Source: Phycisphaerae bacterium | GTDB taxonomy: Bacteria > Planctomycetota > Phycisphaerae > Phycisphaerales > SM1A02 | Assembly: GCA_016795035.1 (NCBI GenBank) | Contig: JAEUIT010000050.1 | Coordinates: forward strand, 1 to 47,331 | Reading direction: 5' to 3' | DNA length: 47,331 bases | In this document: one piece after another, positions 1-6,838 of the stretch | How positions within the stretch are numbered: the stretch's first letter is position 1 | Layout: every line of letters begins with the position of its first letter | Translations under genes and position numbers: made by a program | Notes under the pieces: model-generated | Databases searched by the model: none | Seen by the model: the letters and a program-made list of their open reading frames with translations, nothing else | What the model was told of the DNA's origin: nothing

Positions 1-4
1 CTCG

Positions 5-298
5 ATGATCGAGACCGACGACGGGTGGCGGGTGACAGTCCCGATCGAGCTCGCCCGCCAATCTGGCTTCTGGCCGGAGACGCGCGAGGAGTGGGCGGTC
101 GTCGCGTACATGATGCTCGGTGTCGAGAACTCGCTGAAAGATTTCGAGCGCGAGCTCGACGACGGAAAATTCCGCACGCTCCGGCAGGCAAGCGAGCGGA
201 TCGGCCGCCTCATCGGCGAGTCGGTGGTCGTGCAGTCCATCATTTATGCGTCGATGAAGCAGAAGGAGCAAGGAGAAAGGATCAAGGATCAAGGGTGA
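5..298 (+). CDS. Small hypothetical protein, possibly 5'-truncated
   Basis: I do not recognise this protein. The visible part is 97 residues, acidic in its first half, with a central helical stretch (about residues 25-75, no signal peptide, no membrane segment). The reading frame is open to the window edge, so the true start may lie upstream; the first visible ATG is used. The last eight residues (GERIKDQG) and the stop codon are read from the GGATCAA heptamer repeat that begins in this gene's 3' end. The C-terminus therefore appears to have been formed or replaced when the repeat arrived. Composition is like the neighbouring genes. It could be a bona fide small soluble protein or the tail of a longer one. 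Confidence 0.5.
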   Translation: MIETDDGWRVTVPIELARQSGFWPETREEWAVVAYMMLGVENSLKDFERELDDGKFRTLRQASERIGRLIGESVVVQSIIYASMKQKEQGERIKDQG

Positions 299-430
299 AG
301 AAGAGGGTTGAGGGTTCAGGGTTCAGGGTTCAGGGTCAGACATGCAAGCCTCTTGGTTTGCCCCCGAACCCCGAACCCCGACCCCTTTCTTCACCCTTCC
401 TCCTTGATCCTTGATCCTTACTCCTCTCGC
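261..430. repeat. Nested heptamer inverted-repeat element 1
   Basis: The left arm (about 271-335) has GGATCAA units, then GGGTGAAGAAG, then GGGTTCA units. After a loop at about 336-360 the right arm (361-427) reads back CCCCGAA units, CTTTCTTCACCC and CTTGATC units. Transcribed from either strand it would fold into one long imperfect hairpin. It lies between the small unknown gene and hsp20 and supplies the last codons of the former. Confidence 0.85.
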
Positions 431-431
431 C

Positions 432-449
432 TTGGCACGCCCCATGCTT
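432..449 (+). promoter_or_regulatory. Sigma-54-type promoter candidate for hsp20
   Basis: TTGGCACG is followed by CCCC and ATGCTT. The invariant GG (434-435) and GC (446-447) are separated by exactly 10 bases, as required at -24/-12 of RpoN promoters. The predicted transcription start, near 459, would give a leader of about 119 nt that contains the whole switch structure at 490-569. No enhancer-binding-protein site was identified. Confidence 0.45.
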
Positions 450-489
450 CACCGGTCTCCGCTCGCAGGCGGCTCGACGTCGCGCCGAC

Positions 490-569
490 GAAGGATGGTC
501 CTTCAGGCACGCGCCGAACCGTCTCCGGGTCTACGAATGCCGCGGCGATCCGCCGCGGACTTGAAGGAG
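490..569 (+). ncRNA. Thermometer-like bistable leader of hsp20
   Basis: TCCTTCAGG at 499-507 can pair over nine base pairs (one G-U) with CTTGAAGGA at 560-568. That segment contains the Shine-Dalgarno of hsp20, so pairing would hide it. The same TCCTTC can instead pair locally with GAAGGA at 490-495 (six base pairs, loop TGG), which frees the SD. A GC-rich hairpin (7 bp, 540-558) sits just inside the long stem. The layout resembles RNA thermometers found before small heat-shock genes, but it does not match a named family that I can identify. The fold is my hand prediction. Confidence 0.45.
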
Positions 570-577
570 ACTCTGCC

Positions 578-1063
578 ATGTACTGCACGCCCCGCTTCCG
601 TCGCATGCCGGCCTCGATCGCTGGCTTCCCGGCCCCGTTCTCTTCGTTGGTCGCTGAGTTGATGAAGCCGGGCGCGTGTGCGACAAGCTGCAACGACGAG
701 TCGACCGCCGGCGCGGGCCCGATTGCCGCCCGCCTTGCCGTCGACATCCAGGAAAAGGACAACACGTTCGTCATCACGGCCTCCCTTCCCGGATTCAAGA
801 AGGACGAGGTCTCGATCGAGTTCGAGGACGGCGACCTGACGATCGCCGCGACTCGAGCCGAGGTCGCCGATGCGTCGGGCCAGGACGCCAACGTCACCTG
901 GCACCGCCGCGAGCGACGTCGCGTCAACCTGAGCCGCACGCTTCGCATGCCGGAAACGGTGAACGGCGAAGGGATCACCGCCACGCTTGCGGACGGCATC
1001 CTGACCGTGACGGTGCCGCAAACGCCGACGGTCGAGAAGAAGACGAAGATCGCCGTGAACTGA
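578..1063 (+). CDS. Small heat shock protein, Hsp20/alpha-crystallin family
   Basis: An ATP-independent holdase chaperone of 161 residues. The ATG at 578 is chosen because GAAGGAG lies 9 bases upstream; the open frame reaches further 5' only through repeat DNA. The alpha-crystallin domain covers about residues 48-155: it begins at LAVDIQEKDNTFVITASLPG, continues through KDEVSIEFEDGDLTI, and ends with the hallmark strand ITATLADGILTVTVP (the GxLxxxxP motif). The C-terminal tail is short, KKTKIAVN. The N-terminal arm (about 47 residues) is poorly conserved, as usual, and holds two cysteines near CATSCN. Regulation may combine a sigma-54-like promoter with a leader that can mask the SD. It is followed by a hairpin repeat shared with the convergent antiporter gene. 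Confidence 0.92.
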   Translation: MYCTPRFRRMPASIAGFPAPFSSLVAELMKPGACATSCNDESTAGAGPIAARLAVDIQEKDNTFVITASLPGFKKDEVSIEFEDGDLTIAATRAEVADASGQDANVTWHRRERRRVNLSRTLRMPETVNGEGITATLADGILTVTVPQTPTVEKKTKIAVN

Positions 1064-1084
1064 TCGGGCGGTCGGGATGGAGGA

Positions 1085-1139
1085 TTCAGGATTGAAGAGT
1101 CAGGAGTCAGGGCGCGAACGCTCCCTGGCTCCTGGCTCC
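1085..1139. repeat. GGAGTCA-heptamer hairpin between convergent genes
   Basis: GAGTCAGGAGTCAGGG (1097-1112) faces CCCTGGCTCCTGGCTCC (1123-1139) across a 10-nt loop. The two GA-to-GG differences still allow G-U pairs in the RNA. The element fills the 105-nt gap between the stops of hsp20 and the antiporter gene. It could end transcription from both sides, but no clear T-tract follows. Confidence 0.7.
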
Positions 1140-1168
1140 GTTTTGGGCCGGCTCTCGCCCCGCGCGCG

Positions 1169-2689
1169 TCACAACAGGAAGAGGACGTGCACGAGGACGA
1201 AGAGCGGAATCAGGATCGCCCCCGACCAGAGCATGTAGCCGAAGAAGCTCGGCATGCGCACGCCGGATTGCTCGGCGATCGTGCGCACCATGAAGTTCGG
1301 GCCGTTGCCGATGTACGTGTTCGCGCCCATGAAGACGGCGCCGAGCGACACCGCGGTGAGGAGCGCGTCGGAGATCTGGTTGCCGTCGACGAGCGTCACG
1401 AGATGCACGTGCGTGTCGTCGGTCAGGATCTCGGCGGCTTGGAGGAAGACGACGTACGTCGGCGCGTTGTCGAGGAAGCTCGAGAGGATGCCGGTCGCCC
1501 AGAAGAATTGCCCCGGCGTCGTGATGCCGAGCTTGTCGCCGTTGGCGTTCAGCACTTCGAGCGGCACCTGCATCGCGACGAAGATGCCGACGAAGATCAC
1601 CGCGACCTCGATGATCGCGCCGAAGGAGAAGTGGTTGTCCTCGCGCACCTTCGCGGGCGTCAGCACGTAGCTCAGAAACGTGTAGAGGAGAAGGAGCGCC
1701 TCGCGCACATAGGGGAACGGCTTCACGCCGACGATCGGGAGTTCCTTGCCCTTGTCGACGAAGGCGACGGTGAGGACGACGAGCGCGAGGAAGACGAGGT
1801 TCCGCTTGCCCGACATCGACACGCGGACGACCCGCAGCCGATCGAAGACGACCTGCGCCCGCGGCTCGCGCTTCCAGAGGATCGTGTCGATGACGAAGTA
1901 GAGCGCGAGGAGCACGCCGACGCAGAACGCCCACTCCTTCCAGAGGGTGAGCGTCCAGTCGAACGGCACGCCCTTCAGGTAGCCCATGAAGAGGGGCGGA
2001 TCGCCGATCGGAAGAAGCGTGCCGCCGATGTTCGAGACGAGGAAGATGAAGAAGACGACCGTGTGGACGCGGTACTTCCGCTCGGAGATCGTCGAGAGAA
2101 GCGGACGGATCAGGAGCATGCTCGCGCCGGTCGTGCCGACGAAGCTCGCGATGCCCGCGCCGATCGCGAGGATCGCCGTCGTGGTGCGCGGCTTGGCGAC
2201 GAGGTCGCCCGAGATGTTGATGTTGCCGCAGATCACGTAGAGCGAGGAGAGCAGGATGATGAACGGGATGAACTCGTCCATCACCGCGTGATTCGCGGAG
2301 ATCGCGGCGGCGCCGGGCGATTCGGCAACGACGAGATAGAGGAGCGTCGCCGCGGCCGCGAACAGCGAGATCGCGAGCTTGTTCAGGTTCTGGTGCCACC
2401 AGTCGGCGACCTTCGGGATGAGCGGAAGGATCGCGATCGAGAGGAGAAGCGCCGCGAAGGGGATGCAGCCGAGGATCCAGCCGTTCGGCGCGGTGGCCGG
2501 GGCGTGGGCGTCGTCTCCCCCCTTGATGCCGGGAAGGTACGCCGCGAGCGCGACGAGCCCGACCGCGACGCAGCCGATCCAGCCCCAGGCGACGAAGGCG
2601 CGGTGCAACGGATAGACGTGGGCGTGCGCTCCGTGATGCGCGTGGGGAGTGGGCAGCTCGTCCTCGTGCGTTGACGTCGGTCCGGTCAT
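1169..2689 (-). CDS. Na+/H+ antiporter, NhaD/CitMHS-like
   Basis: A polytopic inner-membrane ion transporter of 506 residues in the ArsB/NhaD (ion transporter) superfamily, probably exchanging Na+ for H+. A His-rich cytoplasmic leader (HAHHGAHAH) precedes about a dozen hydrophobic segments. Characteristic stretches are GTTGASMLLIRP, SNIGGTLLPIGDPPLF (typical of the first half repeat) and SSFLDNAPTYVVFL with GANTYIGNGPNFM (second half). The ATG at 2689 is preferred over an Arg-rich upstream extension that would run into the next gene's start; no strong SD is seen. It diverges from the NHL gene across a 65-nt gap that must hold both promoters. Substrate is inferred from family only. Confidence 0.85.
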   Translation of the reverse strand: MTGPTSTHEDELPTPHAHHGAHAHVYPLHRAFVAWGWIGCVAVGLVALAAYLPGIKGGDDAHAPATAPNGWILGCIPFAALLLSIAILPLIPKVADWWHQNLNKLAISLFAAAATLLYLVVAESPGAAAISANHAVMDEFIPFIILLSSLYVICGNINISGDLVAKPRTTTAILAIGAGIASFVGTTGASMLLIRPLLSTISERKYRVHTVVFFIFLVSNIGGTLLPIGDPPLFMGYLKGVPFDWTLTLWKEWAFCVGVLLALYFVIDTILWKREPRAQVVFDRLRVVRVSMSGKRNLVFLALVVLTVAFVDKGKELPIVGVKPFPYVREALLLLYTFLSYVLTPAKVREDNHFSFGAIIEVAVIFVGIFVAMQVPLEVLNANGDKLGITTPGQFFWATGILSSFLDNAPTYVVFLQAAEILTDDTHVHLVTLVDGNQISDALLTAVSLGAVFMGANTYIGNGPNFMVRTIAEQSGVRMPSFFGYMLWSGAILIPLFVLVHVLFLL

Positions 2690-2754
2690 GAGGCGGGCAG
2701 GATAGCAGTGCCGGTGTCGCCGCCTTCGCGCACGCGAGCGGTACGCTCCCATGC

Positions 2755-4683
2755 ATGAGGTTCGTCGCGAGTGTGGCCATCTGCATGTGCGCCCTTCTCT
2801 TCGCCGGCGCCACGAGCGCGGCGCACGCGCAGTCGCCGACGTGCGCGACCTATTCGAGATTCGAGCGACAGATCGATGGATTCGAGTTCCCCACGTCCAT
2901 CGCCTACGCGCGGGACGGCAGGCTCGCGGTCGTCGAGCGCGACGCGCGCCGCGTGCGCGTGTTCGCGGCCGACGGCACCGAACTCCTGTCGCTTTCCGAC
3001 TCCGACGGCAACCTTCCGTTCGGCCTGGTCGACAGTCGGGTCGACGGCGGTCCGCGGGCCGTCGCGTTCGACCCCGCCGACCGTCTGACGGTCATCGCGC
3101 CTGGGCGCATCGCCGTGTTTCAGGCGACTTCGGGCGACGCCGCCGCGGGCGAGAAGGGGCGGTGGCGCGTGGTCACCGGCGTGCCGGTGCCGCGGCCGGT
3201 CGCGATCGCGTGGCGCGAGTCGAGCAACCGCGCGGAACTCGTCGTTGCCGACGCCGAGCGCGGTCTCGTGATCTTGGGCGACGACGGCGGCGAGCGCTTC
3301 GCGACGAGCGAGGGGCTCGGCGTCGCCAACGGCGTCGCCGTTGCAGGCGACGGCTCGATCTTCGTCTCGGACGCGCGCCGCCACGCGATCGTGCGCTATG
3401 GCGCCGACGGCGCGTTCCGCGCCCGCTTCGGCGAACGCGGGGCGTTTCCCGGTCTCCTGAACCTGCCGGCGGGCCTCGCGGTGCGCGGCGACTGCCTCTA
3501 CGTCGCGGACGAACTGAACCACCGCGTGCAGATCTTCTCGTTCGAGGGGAAGAGCGTCGGACTGTGGGGCATGCATGCGGTCGTGCCCCGCGAAGGCGCG
3601 GGCAAGATCCACTATCCCTGCGCGCTGGCGATCGCCCCCGACGGCGAGCGCATGACGGTCGCCGAGGGCTTCGAGCGCCGGCTGCAGCGATTCCTCACCG
3701 ACGAGTCCACGTCGCGCACGCCGCCGGCGATGCCCTCACTCGAGAGCGTCCTCAGCCACTTCGGCGCCGCCGTCGCGTCGGACGACGACCTCCTCGTCCT
3801 CACCTCGCCCGAGACCGCGAACGCGTTCGTCTTCGACCTGCGCGGCGCCACGCCGCTCCACGTTGCGACCTTCGGCGGTTCGGGCGCCGGCCCGGACTCG
3901 TTCGTCGACGTCTCCGCGATCGGCGTCGACGGGCGCTCGCAGCGAATCGTCGTCCTCGATCCCGGCGCGGGGCGGCTCTCCGTGTTTCAGCTCGCGCGGG
4001 ATCGCACCGCCGCGCCGATCATGGATCCCTTCATGCCGAGGCTCGTGCGCTCGTGGACGCTCGACGCCTGGTCGAGTCGCGTGGCGGCGCTTGCCGGCGG
4101 CTCCACGTTGCAGCTCCCGCCCGCGGGGGCGCCGCTCGTGCCCGCGGCGCTCGCCGCCGACGGCGACGGCTGGTGGATCTACGACTCCTCGCGCGGGCTC
4201 GTCGTGCGCACGAACGCGCGGCTCGAGCCGACGCAGGCGATCGCGACCGGCGTGCTCGGCGGCAGCGGTCTCGCGGTCGAGCGAGGGGAAGGGGAGTCGC
4301 GCCGCTTCCGCATCGCGGTGCCCGACCTCGGCGACGTCGCCACGGTCGGCGCCGACGGCGTCGTGCAGTGGAGCCCCGGGCGCTCGCCCTATCGACGGCC
4401 CACGTCGGTCGCCGTGCACGGCGACGTCATGGTCGTCACCGACGCCGCGCTCGATCAGGTCTTCCTCGTCCGCGAGGGCGGCGTCGCGACGGTCGGGCGC
4501 CGCGGCATCTCGGACGGCGAGTACTGGCTTCCGGACGGCGTTGCAGCCTTGGACGACGGGCGCTTCGTCGTCGTCGACCGCGGCAATCACCGGGCGCAGA
4601 TCATCGACGCGCAGGGAACCTGGAAGATGACCTTCGGACTCGGCCGGGCGTACACTCGGCCGCGCGAGCGAGGCGAGTCGTGA
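2755..4683 (+). CDS. Exported NHL-repeat beta-propeller protein
   Basis: 642 residues. It begins with a signal peptide, with likely cleavage after TSAAHA. The rest is NHL/6-bladed propeller-like: repeated blocks of the type FPTSIAYARDGRLAVVERDARRVRVFAADG, LPAGLAVRGDCLYVADELNHRVQIFS and LPDGVAALDDGRFVVVDRGNHRAQII. These have the usual P-x-G-(I/V)-A-V...(V/A)-D...N-x-R-(I/V) pattern and are spread over the whole length, suggesting one or two propellers. Such proteins usually bind ligands or partners; no catalytic residues are evident. It is followed closely by a lipoprotein and a cytochrome c peroxidase gene on the same strand, so the three may form a periplasmic redox-related operon. Exact function is unknown. 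Confidence 0.75.
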   Translation: MRFVASVAICMCALLFAGATSAAHAQSPTCATYSRFERQIDGFEFPTSIAYARDGRLAVVERDARRVRVFAADGTELLSLSDSDGNLPFGLVDSRVDGGPRAVAFDPADRLTVIAPGRIAVFQATSGDAAAGEKGRWRVVTGVPVPRPVAIAWRESSNRAELVVADAERGLVILGDDGGERFATSEGLGVANGVAVAGDGSIFVSDARRHAIVRYGADGAFRARFGERGAFPGLLNLPAGLAVRGDCLYVADELNHRVQIFSFEGKSVGLWGMHAVVPREGAGKIHYPCALAIAPDGERMTVAEGFERRLQRFLTDESTSRTPPAMPSLESVLSHFGAAVASDDDLLVLTSPETANAFVFDLRGATPLHVATFGGSGAGPDSFVDVSAIGVDGRSQRIVVLDPGAGRLSVFQLARDRTAAPIMDPFMPRLVRSWTLDAWSSRVAALAGGSTLQLPPAGAPLVPAALAADGDGWWIYDSSRGLVVRTNARLEPTQAIATGVLGGSGLAVERGEGESRRFRIAVPDLGDVATVGADGVVQWSPGRSPYRRPTSVAVHGDVMVVTDAALDQVFLVREGGVATVGRRGISDGEYWLPDGVAALDDGRFVVVDRGNHRAQIIDAQGTWKMTFGLGRAYTRPRERGES

Positions 4684-4721
4684 GCGACGTGCGCCCGCGG
4701 GCCTGTGGCGGAACGATCGGC

Positions 4722-5291
4722 ATGAAGAGTTCGTCGACGATCCTGAGAGCCTTCGGCGCGACGACGCTCGTCGTTGCAGCCGTCGGCTGCGAGCGCACCC
4801 CGGTGACGTCGACGCCCGCCGCGGCGCCGGCGCCGACGGCCGTCACCTCGACCGCGGGCGACGCCTCCGCGCCGGCCGGCGAGCCAGCCGCGGCCGGACT
4901 TCCCGCGACCGCGCCGACCGTGACCGGCGCCGACGGCGGCTTCACCGTGCGCTACCGAACCTCGCCCGATCCGATCGAGCCGCGGGAACCGTTCGTCATC
5001 GAGGCCGAACTCTTCGCCGACCCCGCATGCACGACCCGCCTCGCCGACCCTCCGCCGGCCACGCTCACCTTCGACGCGGCGATGCCGCATCACGGGCACG
5101 GCATGAACGTCCGGCCGACGTCGACGTCGCTCGGCGGCGGCCGCTACCGCATCACCGGAATCCTCTTCCACATGCCTGGCCGCTGGGAGATGTTCTTCGA
5201 CCGCACCGTGGACGGCGTCACGGAGCGGGCGCAGAAGACCATAGAGATCAAGGACGTCGAGCCGGCGCCGGCCGCGCCGCGACAGCCGTGA
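4722..5291 (+). CDS. Lipoprotein with YtkA/FixH-like domain
   Basis: 189 residues. A lipoprotein signal ends in LVVAAVGC (Cys at about residue 25). It is followed by an Ala/Pro/Thr-rich tether and a single beta-sandwich domain: FTVRYRTSPDPIEPREPFVIE, then a His/Met-rich loop MPHHGHGMN, then FHMPGRWEMFFD. The MPxHGHGM...MPGxW pattern is typical of YtkA/FixH-like domains, which are linked with metal handling and cytochrome assembly. The domain lies just upstream (22 nt) of a di-heme cytochrome c peroxidase gene. The ATG at 4722 is chosen because it starts the lipoprotein signal. An in-frame GTG at 4680 overlaps the previous stop (GTGA) and would add 14 residues; it remains possible. Confidence 0.75.
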   Translation: MKSSSTILRAFGATTLVVAAVGCERTPVTSTPAAAPAPTAVTSTAGDASAPAGEPAAAGLPATAPTVTGADGGFTVRYRTSPDPIEPREPFVIEAELFADPACTTRLADPPPATLTFDAAMPHHGHGMNVRPTSTSLGGGRYRITGILFHMPGRWEMFFDRTVDGVTERAQKTIEIKDVEPAPAAPRQP

Positions 5292-5313
5292 GTCCATCGA
5301 ACGACCGCGACGC

Positions 5314-6741
5314 ATGACGAAGGAATTGCGACTGCATCTCTTGGCCTTGCCGCTCGCCCTGATGGGGCTCGTGGTCGGCGTCCTTCTCATCTGGTTCGAT
5401 CCGGTCGCGATCGCGAAGCAGCAGCCGACGAGCTCGATCGCCCGCGGCTCGGTCGGCACGCCGGGGCCGCCGGTTCCGCTGGCCGTGGCGCTCACCGCCG
5501 ACGAACTCGAGGTCGTGCGCACGCTCGCGCCGCTCGGCGATCCGCCCGACGACCCGACGAACCAGCACGAAGGCAACTCGCTCGCGGCGCGCTTGGGCCA
5601 CTCGCTCTTCTTCGACACGCGCCTCTCGTCGAACAACGCGATCTCCTGCGCGACCTGCCACGATCCGCACATGCGCTTCGCCGACGGCCGCGACACCGCG
5701 CGGGCGCTCGGCGTCGGCACGCGCAACACGCCGACCCTCCTGAACGTCGCGCATCAGCGCTGGTTCACCTGGGACGGTCGCGACGACTCGATGTGGGCGC
5801 AGGCGCTCGAGCCGATCGAGGCGCCGCTCGAGATGGGCTCGAACCGCGTCGCCGTCGCGCGCCTGATCCAAGGCGACAGTCCGTATCGCACCGCCTATGA
5901 GCGCGTGTTCGGGCCGCTGCCGCCGCTCGACCAGAATCGCATCGGCGGCCCTCGCATCCCCGAGGCCGCGCGGCCGCCGCGCCTCGATGTCGTCGACATG
6001 AACGACGACCCGCTCGCGGACGCGTGGCTCGGCATGCGCGAGCTCGATCGCGATCGCATCGACCGCGTCTTCGCGAACGTCGGCAAGGCGCTCGCGGCGT
6101 ATCAACGGCTCCTGCGCGACGACGACTCGCCCTTCGACGGCTTCGTGCGCGGGCTGTCGAAAGACGGCACGACGACCACGAGCCCGCTGTCGGCGAGCGA
6201 ACTCGAAGGGCTGCGGCTCTTCGTCGGGAAGGCCGGATGCATCCGTTGCCATAACGGACCGATGTTCTCGGATGGCGAGTTCCACAACATCGGGGCCCCC
6301 GTGCCGGGCGGCGGTCCGCCCCGCGACCCCGGGCGCTATGAGGGGATTCAACTCCTCAAGAAGAACCCGTTCCGCGCGGCCGGGCGCTTCAGCGACGCAC
6401 CGGAGTCGTCCCGCGCCGTGATCAGCGAGGCGCTCGTGAACTCGCCCGAGAACTGGGGAGCATTCCGTACGCCGTCCCTGCGAAACGTGGCGGGCACGGC
6501 GCCGTACATGCACGCGGGGCAACTCGCGACGCTTGAGGATGTCGTCGAGTTTTATTCGACGCTCAAGGGCGCGACGCAACTCGACCACCACCAGGCCGCG
6601 CTCCTCGAGCCGCTCAACCTCACGCAGAGCGAGAAGGACGATCTCGTCGCGTTCCTCCGAACGCTCTCGGGCTCCGGTCCGCGCAACGAGGAGTTGCTTC
6701 GCGCGCCGAGCGGACCGCTCGGTCCGGTCCTCGGTCAATGA
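5314..6741 (+). CDS. Di-heme cytochrome c peroxidase (CCP/MauG family)
   Basis: 475 residues. Family members reduce H2O2 with electrons from small c-type cytochromes, or oxidise protein or organic substrates, in the periplasm. An N-terminal hydrophobic segment (about residues 8-28) is either a signal peptide or an anchor. Two covalent heme sites are visible: CATCH at residues 112-116 and CIRCH at 309-313. The latter sits in the usual second-domain context GLRLFVGKAGCIRCHNGPMFSD. The region GTRNTPTLLNVAHQRWFTWDGR matches the conserved first-domain stretch, and FRTPSLRNVAGTAPYMHAG is the conserved segment that carries the distal heme ligand Met. Length is a little above classical CCP (about 330) and nearer to the MauG-like planctomycete forms. 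The neighbouring lipoprotein may help in metal or electron handling. Confidence 0.93.
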   Translation: MTKELRLHLLALPLALMGLVVGVLLIWFDPVAIAKQQPTSSIARGSVGTPGPPVPLAVALTADELEVVRTLAPLGDPPDDPTNQHEGNSLAARLGHSLFFDTRLSSNNAISCATCHDPHMRFADGRDTARALGVGTRNTPTLLNVAHQRWFTWDGRDDSMWAQALEPIEAPLEMGSNRVAVARLIQGDSPYRTAYERVFGPLPPLDQNRIGGPRIPEAARPPRLDVVDMNDDPLADAWLGMRELDRDRIDRVFANVGKALAAYQRLLRDDDSPFDGFVRGLSKDGTTTTSPLSASELEGLRLFVGKAGCIRCHNGPMFSDGEFHNIGAPVPGGGPPRDPGRYEGIQLLKKNPFRAAGRFSDAPESSRAVISEALVNSPENWGAFRTPSLRNVAGTAPYMHAGQLATLEDVVEFYSTLKGATQLDHHQAALLEPLNLTQSEKDDLVAFLRTLSGSGPRNEELLRAPSGPLGPVLGQ

Positions 6742-6838
6742 ACCCACGCGCCGCGCGCGGCGGAACTTCGGCGTTGCGCCACGAGTGCGCCAGTTTTTGG
6801 TTTCCTTCCCGGACCCTCGCATTACACTCGAACGCAGC

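Noticed and set aside
1187..2674. A 495-codon plus-strand open frame opposite the antiporter
   Set aside because: Composition is antisense-like (R, D, E, H, V runs), and the minus strand encodes clear membrane segments with family motifs.
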